Source: Phoronis australis (lineage: Eukaryota; Phoronida; Phoronidae). From it: a stretch of DNA of 27,958 nucleotides. The stretch spans positions 126,001 to 153,958 of the forward strand of contig NMRA01000254.1 in NCBI GenBank assembly GCA_002633005.1. Direction: 5' to 3'. Position numbers and translations under genes: made by a program. The stretch's first letter is position 1; the number at the start of each line of letters is the position of its first letter. The notes beneath the pieces were generated by a model. The model ran no database searches and was not told the origin of the DNA. It worked only from the letters and a program-made list of their open reading frames with translations. Shown in pieces: positions 13,101 to 21,790 of this stretch.

Positions 13101-16100
13101 TTGGTATTGTACAGGTAACCTTCATTCATTAACAGAACTGTGGTCAAGAAGGTTTTATTCACCAAACTAACATGACTCTGTAGGAGGGGTTTGCAGGAGG
13201 AGGCAATACCTATACTACTGACAAATCACGCTAATTTAACTGCTTGCCTGCTGTAGCCAGCAGCAGTCTATTTGTCTTGTTAGTATAATTTTGAGTTTTG
13301 TTGGATATAAATAGAGGCACATTGGGGTTTAGTAAAGCAGGCTAGAAATGTCAAAGAATCTGTATTACACCCACAGAAGTGTTAAATAGTAGAAAACTTG
13401 AACAATTCTCATTGCAGCTTTTTCTGCCCAAGTATTTGGTGAGCTGATTGCTAAAATGTTCTTGTTGCGTTCGGTATCGGGCTATTGCCGTAAATTCTGA
13501 GAGCATTCACCATAGAATGAATCGACCATTGCTACTGTTGCTGCTCTCGTTAACACTACACTGCGTAGTTTGCTCTTTATGCTGGCTTCCTGCCTTGTGT
13601 GAATTGGTTCGGGCTCTTTCATCTGCATGTGCTAGAAGATAACGAATTAAAACTAAAAATAATTTATGACAGTGTGAGCTCCGACTAAAGCTTCCAACTA
13701 GGACTATACGGATTATACAAATAACAAAAATTAAAATTGGATTACCGACTACTATTTGGTTAGAGTGACATTTTTAGTGTCTTGCACAGCTAAGTAAACA
13801 TGTTGCAATATTGAATTTAGTCTCCTTGTTTTAAATTGTACAATCGTGCCAGTTTTTACTCTTGAAGTCTGTTGAGAAATTTCATTTACATTTTGCAATT
13901 TAACAGTTACAGTTGTTAGTTTCTAGTGCTCTAAAAGTTTTTACAACTGGCTACAGAAATTCTTTAATTTGTTGCCAAATGGCAATCAGACTTGTGGTTC
14001 TTGTGAGTAAACTCGGTGTCAGTCATGTTTGATACGTGGAATTTAATCCTCAAACATTTTCGATTTTATAAATGAACAACTGCTACATATTTCATAGTAA
14101 ATCTTGGTGGCTAGTAACAACGAATTCCTCACCCTTTTCAATGACTAATATGTTCTAAGGGTCCATTGTAATTTGAATGTGTTACCATTTTTGAGTACTA
14201 GTTTTGTTTTAATTAACAATAGAATAGTTTTGATTGGGGATTAGAATTTGCCTTGTCATAACCAGCTTTCCATGGACTTGATTTGCTTTGTTTACATTCA
14301 CAGCATGGAAGACTAACGGTAGAACAAACCATGCTTGTTGGTTAATGGTGAATGAAATGCGTTCAAGCCGTGTCACTCACTCATGCCTTGGTCACGTAAA
14401 GCTTGCGATATCTACCTGATGACTTTTAGGCTGGTGATTATCGTGAGATTATCAGGAGCGTCGGCTAGACGTTAGGGTAAAAAAAAAACAGTTACAGTTT
14501 GTGATCCGATAAAAATCGTTCGATTGTGCCAGGGTATTAAAATAGAACTGCATACAACGGGATTGGTTGAGCATTGCCTTACATATATGTGACCAAGGCA
14601 TTTATTAGTCATGCTTTCTTATCATTTATAACAGCTTTCGATTGTTTGAGTTGACTTTAACATTTCAGTGGACTTTGTTGGCCTGACCTACTGTGAGTAA
14701 ACGCTCCGTCGTGCAGTGGAACTTGTTCTGTTTATTATTTCCATGGCAACTAGTGACTTTCAACCCCTCCCGACCTCATAGCTGTAGTCGAAATCGAATG
14801 GTTAGATGTCTTGAGCCACTAGATATAGATAGCACTCAAAATGTTGTAAATCTGCATCAAAACAGATTTCAAGTGCACAGGGTTAATAATTATTGGGTGC
14901 GCAAGGTATCAGTTCCATGAACCTCATGTTCCTACAGGGTCTGTGTCATGTATAACAAAACTTTAAACTTCCAAAAGGAGAGAAATAATGTCTTAAAATG
15001 AATTGTTGTTTGTCCTTGAGTGGCACTTTACTTTTCCCACTGTTATAGGTCCAATATCTTGTTGCTGACCTGTCAAGTCCATAACTTTGGTCAAAGCCAC
15101 ACACAGAGCCTTTAAAAAAACCCTCAAGTATTATGGAGACCAAAGTAGCTACAGGTTGATTGGTTGGGTTATTCCAATGTGAAGTTGGTGTTAAACTTTT
15201 TTCATGTTTGCTCAGGTCTGTAGGTGGCTTTAATGATGTTTATTATTTGAGTGTTGTACCACGTACTGTGTGTCAGTTTTTGCATGCATGGGTTCAATTG
15301 GAGTTATCAAGTGACTGCATGCTGTATTAATTACAGATGACATTGTGGTGTAAAGAATACATTGCAGCGAAGGGATCGTAAACTTTTGATCACAACTTTG
15401 CCGCACTTTTTCAGCTACGCTCGTGACGCTGACAACCCTCGTTTGAACACGCTGCAGACAAGATGGCGGAACGTTTGGCGGATGTCTGTAGAACGGAAGA
15501 AGAAGTTGCAAGATCTCCTAGACCACCTGATGGAGTTGGAAAGCTTCAAGAACTTCGATTTCGACTTGTGGCGCCAACGCTATATGAACTGGATCAAGGC
15601 GAAGAAACTGAGGATTACAGACTTCTTCCGCAGGCAGGACAAAGAAGGTCGCGGGATATTGACCCGCGAACAGTTTGTCGACGGGATGCTCAGCTGCGGT
15701 GTGTATATACCAACTGTTGTTGCCTGGGACGGGAGATTGATAGAGATGTCGGTCATTGGTTGTACTGAGTGTGGGCAGTAATTGGTAGTGCCGAAATAGA
15801 CACTAATGTCTTGTGATAACAATTAAATCGGTATGATGGATTGCGCAAAAGCATGGCTCGTTGCAATTTAAAAATATTTCAATTTTGTTCCTGGTATAAA
15901 AACACCTTGGTAATAAAACATACTTACTACAAGTTACTTTTGAAAAATATGCCTGTTTTGCACCACTGCAATGGCTTTGTCACTGGTCAGAAATGATCCC
16001 AGCAAGTTTCAGTATACTTTGGAATTAAAGATGACTCGGTGTGCTTTCAAACTTAATGGCATTGATCAGTTGGTATCTGTCTTTCAAAACTTGAAAAAGA

Positions 16101-19100
16101 ATGAATTGGCTGTCGCGGGGCTGAACAATGTCAGTCAGTGCTTTTGCTGGCTGAGGTAAAATGCTGGAGATTTTTAATTTGAGCCTTGTGTGTTTAAAAA
16201 CCATTAATATTTGTCTTTTTAATTTTTGCAGGTTTTCCTACAAACAGAACAGAACTCAATGCAGTTTTCGACATATTTGACAGAGATCAAAGTGGTGAAA
16301 TCGACTATAGGGAATTTGTTGAAGCTTTGAGACCGGTAAGTTCAGTCAAAGCTATTTGGCTCTGTTTCAAAGCTTGGTTTCACATCAAAACTCCTGATTC
16401 CAAGTTTTTGTTAGAGATATTGCATTTAAATTTGAATCAAATTTCTTATTGTCTTTGTTGCTTAATTTGCATATTACTGTCACAATTTTGCTGAACAGTA
16501 AATGTTGTCTTCTACCAAATTCCATTTGTGTCATGTCCGCGTTGAGTTAATTTCCCCTGGCTATTGACCACATTTCCTAGGTCGTGTTTAAGGTATGGAA
16601 TTTTAATGTGCTTCAGTTACTTGGAATGGCCCACCTTTCTTTCCAGCGAACAGCAAAGAAACCCAAGCGCCCCCTTACAGACAGTGAACAGATTCACGAT
16701 GAAATTGAGCGCCAAGTGTCGCAGTGTACGTGCCGCAGTCAGTTCAAGGCTTCCAAAGTTGGCGAGGGAAAATACAGGGTGAGTCTAAAGTCTTTACTTA
16801 TTTAGCATACTATATGGCTGACGCACCTGAAATTCTATTTTGTTAAATTTCTTGACAAAAGTAAAGATTAAGAACATTTTAGTTTGTTATAAACATGGAT
16901 TGCACTATGTCATAAAACAGCATTTCCTGAAATTCCTGTTATTTGCAAAAAAATAATCAGACTGGAAAAATGACAATTTTGACAATTATTTTTGTGTGAA
17001 GGAAATAAAGAATTACTGTACATGGCCTGTATCAACCTGAATACACTGAGCCGTTGCGCAGAAGAAACTTCTGAAATGATCGCTTAAAGTAGGACCATTT
17101 CATTTCAGGCGGCATTTTTAAAAATCTAATGTTTTGTATATTGCTGTAGTGATAACCGCCAGATATGTATTTGCTGTAGTGATAATATGCCGGATATGTA
17201 TGTTGACTTGAAAGTGTTAGAATACCGTACAACAGGCTGATCCCTGTTTGTCATCATGTCCATCCCAGAAAGAAACAGATGGATTGAGAACCAATCAGAT
17301 GCAAGTTAGCAGGTATTTTCGAAAGTTTCGCATTGCTTTCCGCAAAATTGACTTACTCTATCAAGTGTCACAGAGGCTTAAAAAACGTACTGTTAGTGAT
17401 GCAGTGTGGTTCATTGTATTGTGAATGCTTGAAGTTTTTGAGTCATGATCATCCTGAAGTAAGCGTATGACGTTGTTCATAATTCATTCCACAGTCATGA
17501 TCGTCCTGAAATAAGCGTGTGACGTTGTTCATAATACATTCCAGTTTGGTGACAGTCAGAAGCTGGTGTTAGTGCGTTTCCTCAACAGCTGTGTGATGGT
17601 GCGTGTTGGTGGTGGCTGGGTGACACTACAGAAGTTCCTTGAGTCTCATGATCCGTGCCAGGGTAGGTTAAGCTTTGATTCCGTAGTAGCAGTGTGTTGT
17701 TTTACCTGTATGTGCAGGCTGTGTTTGCCTGTTTTGATATCCTTTGTTTTGTTTTATTTCTTTTGGAAACGCTGCATTGACTGTATGGTCACAACATCTA
17801 TTATGAAATTTGTTATTGCATCTTCTGTACGCCCAGATGTAAGGCTTTCTTACTGGCACTTCCCGGGTCTTATCCCCTATTATAGTACATTGTGTGTTTT
17901 GTAATAAACATTAAAAAAGCTTGTGTATCTGTTAAATAAACAGCCAATTTTTAGTTCTATCCATTGCTTGCTAAATAATAATATACATAAATCTCTAAAT
18001 AACGCTTTCTCTATGTAGCCAAAGGAAGGACTAACACAGAACTGCGGGAGAAATTCATCTTGCCACAAGGGGCCGCTCAAAGCAGGGCCTCCTTCTCGCG
18101 CCGTAAGCCCAGCGCGGACGCAATGTCCACCAGAAGTAGCAGCAAAGCGTCCGATGCTGGCTATAGCTCCATGCACAGCGGGGCGTCGGTCAACGGTAAG
18201 TGAGTGGTACGCTAACCAATGAAACCATCTAGGTGCTTAGAGTTTTCGCTGGTTTGCTGAATTTGTTAGCAAAACCAACAAGAATTTTAAGTTTAGTGTT
18301 TCTGAATGCGTCGTATCGCCACTGGGAATGTAATGTAGTGCTTCTTATCAGGACTAATGAACACTCAAATACTCCCTACAAGGGGTTCGTATCATGACCT
18401 ATTCACCAAGGCCGTAACGACATGCAGACAAACAAGTTGCGGTGCATTGTAAGTCCCGTTTTAATACTGTATAATTATTAAACATTCTTAAAGCTCCAAC
18501 AAAACAAAATTGTTCAAGTTATCAATTTCTATTTTTTGGAGGCCTATTACATTGCTCCAAATGCACAACAATTTACCAAATGTTGGTGTGTGGTAGCTGT
18601 GCTGCACAAGCAAGGTGACATTTCTTTAAAATCATAAAATATGTTGTGAAATTTAACAAAATGAATTTTCACTCGTCTGCCATATTGCATAGCAAACTGA
18701 ATAATGTTTACACCATCATCTGCTAGGTGGCAGTGTTGGTTTGTGATGGCCATGTGGCTGTCATTGAAACATTGAGCTTTAACTGTCTCATTTTAACTGC
18801 AAATATGTCAACTTTTTCTGATTGTTGTACGGAGATGTTTCCTGTAAATATTTCACAAACATTTCTTTTCTCAGCTGTTCACCATTTCACTTTGCATTAC
18901 TTTTTCGTTCAAAAAGGAACATTAGAGCGTACTTGACTAAGGTTGCCACGGTAACTAAACTACAAAACATTCTTCAGGATATTAACACATTTCTGAATAA
19001 GTTTGAAAGTGAGACAAGAAAATGGGTAGTTTTGGGTTAATTTTCAGCTTGGAATCAAACAGTTTCAGCAAAACGATGTGTATTTGGGTTGTTTTAGTTC

Positions 19101-21790
19101 CATTCTTCTGTTTTAATTTGCAATTTATTTTATTTAAAAATCTTTCCAAAAACAACTGGACATTTTGTTTAATCTTTGATTGTAGTGAAACACTCCATGA
19201 TAAATCTTGGTCATCAGCTGATGCTTAAAGCCTACTTTTAATGGTAACACAAAAAATCTTGTAAATTTAATTTCACACTGAAGTTGTTAATTGTCAAATG
19301 TAATGAAATTATTTTCTTATTGCCTGACTTTCGTTTACGTCACTGGGAAAATACTTTTAACAATTCAAACAGCTACAAACACCACCCCACAAAAGGTCAG
19401 TTCTGTTTAGTATCCCATGGTACCCTTGCCATGCAAATACATATTACTTCTACCATGGGCACGGACGAATGCTTAAAACACTGCCATCAATTCTTCTCAG
19501 TTTGCCGTTTTCTTGCAGTGACGTAATATGGTGCAAAAAGGCTACTTCACATATCATTTGAGAGTTTAAGTTGTGCTTTCTCGCGTTGCTAAATCTTACT
19601 AGAATCATCTGGTTAGTCCAATACATCCAGATTGACAAAGAATGTGTTAGAGGAAGGATTTAAAATCACAGTGTAATAAATGTAACAGTAACACAGCTGC
19701 ATGTGATAACCTGTAATGAAACACAGCACATGGTGCAGCCATTCATTTCCCTTCGTTTGCAATCTGCAATCTAAAGCTAATATTTTGCACAATAGTTTGC
19801 AATGCAAGTTTATGAATTTTGTCCAAGTTTGACTAGCTTGGGAAAAGATAAAGCAAAAGTAAAGACAGAGAAGTGAAAAAATATCGCTAAATAATCTTGA
19901 CAAAATAATTAGGTTCGAAATGTTATCCATTTATGAAAACAAGCGATTTCATTGGCGTTTTTTGAAAACAGCTTTACAATGACTTGGTAACTAGTGAAAA
20001 AGTAAGCTTTAAATTCATGTGGAGAAACACTGCTGTTTGTGGTCTCCATCACATCGTCCTGTTAGCTGGCTACACAAATGAATGGCATCCACCTGTTTCC
20101 CAATCATTTCAGCACAGATAGTTCTATAACAGTTGCCATTGACACCACTGATGCGAGGCCTTTGTAGTGTGTTCAAAGCATCTGTTCACTATGATTGTTC
20201 CTTTGTTGCCTAGGCAATCAGAGATTTCTGCAGAGGAGCCCTCTGTTGGAGTCCACTCACATCTCCGGCAGTTTCGACTGTCTGAGCTCCACCGCGAAAT
20301 CCCCCAAGTTAAGGAGGGGTAAAATCTTGGCCAGTTCTATGACCAATCTGGCGTCCAGTCGTAACAGTCACTTTGGTATGTTTCCAGCACGCCCCAGCTA
20401 ACGGAAGCATGCACTCCCCGCTAACTTGAACTAACACTTGGTCTGGTTTGGGCAGGAACTAACAGTAGACTCTAAGGATTAGTCACAAGGGCCAATGATG
20501 TTAGCCTTTTCTTGTACTAATACTTAACCGGAAGTTTTTCGTAGTAGGCTATGGTGGTGGATTATAGTTGTACTGTAAACGATGTCTGATAAAATAACTC
20601 TGTTTCTGTTGTTGCGCTATGTGTACAGAAAGTAAAAATGACTAAACCAGCCATGGACCGAGTTGTACATCTGGCATTGAAAACAATGAAGTTGTGACAT
20701 AAGTTTTACAGTCACTTCGTGCTGTCTAAGCACAATTTCCTATAGACTGGAAATATCATTTCTTATTATTTGTAATTAGTCTATGGAGGGCAGACGTTAA
20801 TTATTAAATGGTGCATTTACAAGTAATTCCTTTTCATTGGTCCATGATTTGAAGAGTTTTGTTTCCTAAAATGAAACCCCCCTTTGTTACACTCTGGGAA
20901 CTCTTCACAGAAGAAGGTAATAAATTGTGTGACCCTTGCCATTACACTCTTCTGCACACTTATCAGGTGACTATTGTACACGCTGTTCACTGAGCTACCG
21001 TAAACCGATTTTGATCCTGCCACACACTGTACCCCCTGACACTAAGTGCTCGGAGATCACGTGAAATATTATGACTAATTTTGGAGTGTTACTTTTATGT
21101 TGATGTTGTTTGCATGAAGGTTGGTTGTTGTTGGATGAGGATGCAGACTTATATTCAAGGTTTATTTCAGTACTTTCATTGTTGTTTCTTGATCTCGGGT
21201 TTTCCTGCTTTGGCCAGGTGAAGGGCTTGGTTTGTGGAAACTGAAAGAGCGGCTGAGCAGTGCCAACTTGCTATATGTGAATGACTCCAACTGCCTCTTG
21301 TGTATGTCACAATCATGAATTTAGTTTCATGTGGCTTGTCTTAGTTATAATGCCACCCATGTTATTATCTCCCTTGTTTCACCACAACAATCTTTTTGTA
21401 TTGAGCAGTTAAAGTAATAGGATTTCTGATCAGGAATTTTGACTCTCTAGGGGTGAAGTGAAGACATAATAGTTAGTTTATATAAGTGTTTTGTTTTTGT
21501 GCTATTTATTCATGTGTAGACTTGAATGTTTGTTCATTCATTATCAAAATAATTTTCACCAAGAAATCCATTCAATACTTCACCATGGTGTTTCAGCATA
21601 TCTTCGGAATTATCTAGTCTTTCACTAAATTTCTCCCTTTTTACCAATAGGGGGCACCAACGGACATACTGGTTCAAACATGAGAAGGGACTCTGCATCT
21701 TCATCAACCAGTTTGAACTCCTCCTCCAGCCGAGACAGAATTCTGAGTCCCATGGCTAAGAGCACACCCAAGTCTAAGAAGAAGCATTAG
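959..21790 (+). CDS. MACF1: spectraplakin (MACF1/dystonin family), 3' part of the gene
   Basis: Giant cytoskeletal linker that crosslinks actin filaments to microtubules. The N-terminal actin-binding and plakin parts lie upstream of the window. Deduced exons join 959-1129, 1481-1636, 2297-2503, 2909-3028, [copies 3699-3905, 4311-4430], 8603-8775, 9838-10171, 10640-10765, 11230-11373, 12092-12280, 12835-12938, 15415-15698, 16232-16335, 16647-16778, 17545-17662, 18019-18195, 20214-20375, [optional 21218-21301], 21651-21790. All junctions are GT-AG and every phase closes, giving 946 residues with one copy of the doubled exons and no cassette. The order is about five and a half spectrin repeats, an EF-hand pair, a GAS2 domain, then a Ser/Arg/Lys-rich tail of about 175 residues. 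This order, and short stretches such as [14 protein letters not shown] and ELREKFILP, match vertebrate MACF1/DST as I remember them. Most invertebrates have a single such gene, so the symbol denotes the family. Boundaries are by eye, without transcripts. Confidence 0.93.
1481..1636 (+). CDS. MACF1: E2: spectrin repeat, helix A and start of B
   Basis: 52 codons in phase 0, acceptor gacttgcag, donor gtacat. It begins KKLEEHL and contains [13 protein letters not shown], the helix-A tryptophan pattern, ending AAQIEEHQ. It continues directly into E3 (KFRNEI), which reproduces the MACF1 order IEEHK-VFANEV. Confidence 0.92.
2297..2503 (+). CDS. MACF1: E3: spectrin repeat, helices B and C (copy 1)
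   Basis: 69 codons in phase 0, acceptor cttcttgtag, donor gtgagt. Key stretches are [19 protein letters not shown] and [17 protein letters not shown]. It aligns with a single MACF1 segment containing LKFLSQKQD and ERGRSL. The near-identical copy at 3699-3905 differs here by two silent changes (AGA/AGG and ACT/ACC). Confidence 0.93.
2909..3028 (+). CDS. MACF1: E4: spectrin repeat, helix A (copy 1)
   Basis: 40 codons in phase 0, acceptor ccccctatag, donor gtatac. Contains [19 protein letters not shown], a typical helix-A start, and ends [10 protein letters not shown]. In this copy the codon before TGC is GAG (Glu); the second copy has GAC (Asp). In vertebrates the next residues are KEFQ.., which here is E5 at 8603 and not a second E3. 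Confidence 0.92.
3699..3905 (+). CDS. MACF1: E3': second copy of E3
   Basis: Intact 69-codon copy in phase 0 with acceptor ctttttgtag and donor gtgagt. Its encoded protein is identical to E3. Because all four exon ends are phase 0, splicing both copies would lengthen the rod by 109 residues without a frameshift, so gene predictors would include it. I think it is more likely the other allele of E3. Confidence 0.6.
4311..4430 (+). CDS. MACF1: E4': second copy of E4
   Basis: Intact 40-codon copy in phase 0. It has one silent change (CTG/TTG Leu) and one conservative replacement (Glu to Asp in KVKxCMEEVK). Either E4 or E4' joins E5 to give CMEEVK-NFEHQL, matching MACF1 SKHK-EFQKTL without a gap. 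See E3' for the copy problem. Confidence 0.6.
5541..5598. repeat. 29-bp imperfect tandem doublet
   Basis: Two adjacent 29-base units (5541-5569 and 5570-5598), each starting tatctccc and ending agtat, differing at about four positions. Confidence 0.7.
6061..6266. mobile_element. MITE-like element, mariner-type ends
   Basis: Left end TA-CAGGGTGATCCAAAAAACC (6061). The right end read in reverse is TA-CATGGTGACCAAAAACAA (6266). The ends form an imperfect inverted repeat of about 24 bases bounded by TA, the target duplication of Tc1/mariner elements. The 206-bp interior has no reading frame, so it would be non-autonomous. A chance match of short ends is possible; other copies in the genome would settle it. 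Confidence 0.5.
7468..7533. repeat. 17-bp minisatellite, about 3.9 units
   Basis: Unit GATTCACATATTGCTAT repeated at 7468, 7485, 7502 (first A changed to G) and 7519 (end diverges). It lies inside the long intron. Confidence 0.9.
8050..8083. repeat. TTAA-rich imperfect palindrome
   Basis: Runs of ATTAATTAAT flank a short centre (attgtgaaa). Low-complexity intronic sequence able to fold back on itself; no function is implied. Confidence 0.6.
8603..8775 (+). CDS. MACF1: E5: spectrin repeat, helices B and C
   Basis: 173 bp, 57 codons plus two bases, acceptor tcttcatag, donor gtaagt. I chose the start at AAC because an in-frame TAG lies immediately upstream and because [14 protein letters not shown] aligns residue for residue with MACF1 EFQKTLGGKQPVYD. 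It continues [11 protein letters not shown], then [16 protein letters not shown]. The last two bases AA join A of E6 to give Lys. Confidence 0.9.
8776..9837 (+). other. intron E5-E6
   Basis: 1.06 kb AT-rich intron from donor gtaagtta to acceptor actttgcag. I see no exon, element or RNA gene in it. Confidence 0.75.
9838..10171 (+). CDS. MACF1: E6: nearly a whole spectrin repeat
   Basis: 334 bp, one base then 111 codons, acceptor actttgcag, donor gtatgt. Contains [35 protein letters not shown] and [18 protein letters not shown]. The first parallels MACF1 HKLEEALLFSGQFMDALQ closely. This is the most strongly conserved rod exon in the window and fixes the alignment of its neighbours. Confidence 0.96.
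10640..10765 (+). CDS. MACF1: E7: spectrin repeat, helix A and start of B
   Basis: 42 codons in phase 0, acceptor gttttacag, donor gtgaac. [15 protein letters not shown] leads to [19 protein letters not shown]. The element F-R-x-L-P-D-D followed by LI..H matches the same repeat in MACF1 and DST. Confidence 0.94.
10766..11229 (+). other. intron E7-E8
   Basis: 464 bp with nothing recognisable apart from a T run near 11039. Confidence 0.7.
11230..11373 (+). CDS. MACF1: E8: spectrin repeat, helices B and C
   Basis: 48 codons in phase 0, acceptor tttcttag, donor gtgagt. [16 protein letters not shown] is followed by [16 protein letters not shown] and RWDQ. The CHP then W/Y..T pattern is diagnostic of this repeat in spectraplakins (MACF1 has AVCHPD...IKHWITII). 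Confidence 0.94.
11374..12091 (+). other. intron E8-E9
   Basis: 718 bp. It contains one ambiguous base (N at 11947) after a C run, which looks like a base-calling gap. Unlike the N at 3052, no duplicated flank is visible. No exon seen. Confidence 0.7.
12092..12280 (+). CDS. MACF1: E9: last spectrin repeat, helix A
   Basis: 63 codons in phase 0, acceptor ctctgtgtag, donor gtaggc. It includes [29 protein letters not shown] and [17 protein letters not shown]. The strong match to MACF1 ([16 protein letters not shown], then PIP) places it as the final repeat before the EF-hands. GC content is clearly above that of the flanking introns. Confidence 0.95.
12281..12834 (+). other. intron E9-E10
   Basis: 554 bp AT-rich intron ending ttgtttag. 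Nothing further recognised. Confidence 0.7.
12835..12938 (+). CDS. MACF1: E10: last repeat, helix B and disordered insert
   Basis: 104 bp, 34 codons plus two bases, donor gtaaga. [17 protein letters not shown] continues the repeat, then [16 protein letters not shown] is basic and Ser/Pro-rich. Vertebrate MACF1 has a longer disordered insert here, also basic and Ser/Pro-rich. The two leftover bases AG plus C of E11 make Ser. A further small exon in the next intron cannot be ruled out. Confidence 0.88.
12939..15414 (+). other. intron E10-E11
   Basis: 2.5 kb AT-rich intron. In vertebrates this linker is longer, so an alternative linker exon could lie here, but I could not find one with both splice sites and the needed phase. 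An A run occurs near 14479. Confidence 0.65.
15415..15698 (+). CDS. MACF1: E11: end of rod, linker and first EF-hand
   Basis: 284 bp (1 + 94 codons + 1), acceptor ctttttcag, donor gtgtgt. It reads [17 protein letters not shown] and [19 protein letters not shown]. Then comes [18 protein letters not shown], the conserved helix before the EF-hands, and [18 protein letters not shown]. The EF-1 loop has Glu, Arg and Gln where MACF1 has Asp (position 3), Asp (5) and Glu (12). It probably does not bind calcium well, though the fold may be kept. Confidence 0.95.
16232..16335 (+). CDS. MACF1: E12: second EF-hand
   Basis: 104 bp (2 + 34 codons), acceptor tttttgcag, donor gtaagt. [16 protein letters not shown] is followed by the loop [12 protein letters not shown], with acidic or oxygen ligands at positions 1, 3, 5, 9 and 12 and Gly at 6. 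This is a canonical calcium loop, unlike EF-1. It ends FVEALRP, matching MACF1 FVAALHP. Confidence 0.96.
16647..16778 (+). CDS. MACF1: E13: GAS2 domain, first half
   Basis: 44 codons in phase 0, acceptor tctttccag, donor gtgagt. After a basic stretch ([15 protein letters not shown]) come [14 protein letters not shown] and VGEGKYR. The QC-x-C pair is the conserved cysteine site of GAS2 domains, which bind the microtubule lattice. Confidence 0.96.
17140..17200. repeat. imperfect 30-bp tandem doublet
   Basis: Two units each containing TTGCTGTAGTGATAA and ending GATATGTA, with a small length difference. Intronic. Confidence 0.65.
17441..17544 (+). repeat. 52-bp tandem duplication at the E14 acceptor
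   Basis: Unit 1 (17441-17492) and unit 2 (17493-17544) both start AGTCATGATC, contain TGACGTTGTTCATAAT and end in CATTCCA plus C or G. They differ at about six positions. Unit 2 ends exactly at the AG used for E14. The first AG of unit 2, directly after unit 1, forms a second acceptor-like CCACAG (17494). Confidence 0.93.
17545..17662 (+). CDS. MACF1: E14: GAS2 domain, second half
   Basis: 118 bp (39 codons + 1), acceptor acattccag, donor gtaggt. [15 protein letters not shown], then [22 protein letters not shown]. The VMVRVGGGW strand is nearly invariant in GAS2 domains, and the DPC cysteine ends the domain. The last G joins CC of E15 to give Ala (DPCQAKGRTN, MACF1 DPCRARGRTN). Confidence 0.97.
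17663..18018 (+). other. intron E14-E15
   Basis: 356 bp intron. It carries an internal AATAAA (about 17903) that could allow a truncated transcript ending just after the GAS2 domain; nothing supports its use. Confidence 0.6.
18019..18195 (+). CDS. MACF1: E15: start of the basic tail
   Basis: 177 bp (2 + 58 codons + 1), acceptor ctatgtag, donor gtaagt. [20 protein letters not shown] is the conserved segment after GAS2. It is followed by a basic Ser-rich stretch ([19 protein letters not shown]) resembling the microtubule-binding tail of MACF1. There is no clear Gly-Ser-Arg repeat. Without the donor the frame would stop at once (Asn-Gly-Lys-stop). Confidence 0.94.
18196..20213 (+). other. intron E15-E16
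   Basis: 2.0 kb AT-rich intron. Vertebrate tails carry more sequence at this point, so alternative tail exons are possible, but I found none with matching splice sites and phase 1. Confidence 0.65.
20214..20375 (+). CDS. MACF1: E16: tail exon
   Basis: 162 bp (2 + 53 codons + 1), acceptor ttgcctag, donor gtatgt. [20 protein letters not shown] leads to [11 protein letters not shown] and [14 protein letters not shown]. It has two Ser-Pro sites next to basic residues and is rich in Ser and Arg. I recognise no domain. Intron retention would add MFPARPS and a stop (TAA 20399-20401). Confidence 0.88.
21218..21301 (+). CDS. MACF1: optional cassette exon in the tail
   Basis: 84 bp (2 + 27 codons + 1) with acceptor tggccag and donor gtatgt. 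It encodes [20 protein letters not shown] then VNDSNCLL. It enters and leaves in phase 1, so it can be kept or skipped without changing the frame. When included, its last T plus GG of the next exon gives Trp. The frame is open throughout and less Ser-rich than the surrounding tail. I infer a cassette exon; a constitutive exon is equally possible. Confidence 0.65.
21651..21790 (+). CDS. MACF1: E17: last coding exon
   Basis: 140 bp (2 + 46 codons including TAG at 21788-21790), acceptor taccaatag. [20 protein letters not shown], then [20 protein letters not shown] and stop. The lysine-rich end with Ser/Thr-Pro sites resembles MACF1 (TPGPKR end). Charge and proline-directed sites fit phosphorylation-tuned microtubule binding, as known for vertebrate ACF7. 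No S-x-I-P motif occurs. Confidence 0.92.

Larger units (their letters stand above)
16779..17544 (+). other. intron E13-E14
   Basis: 766 bp. It contains an approximately 30-bp doublet (17140-17200) and, at its 3' end, a 52-bp duplication that copies the splice acceptor (17441-17544); both are listed separately. Confidence 0.8.

Noticed and set aside
15463-15768. 101-codon open frame overlapping E11 in another frame
   Set aside because: E11 in its own frame encodes the conserved rod end and EF-hand. The alternative frame has no family features and owes its openness to the GC-rich exon.
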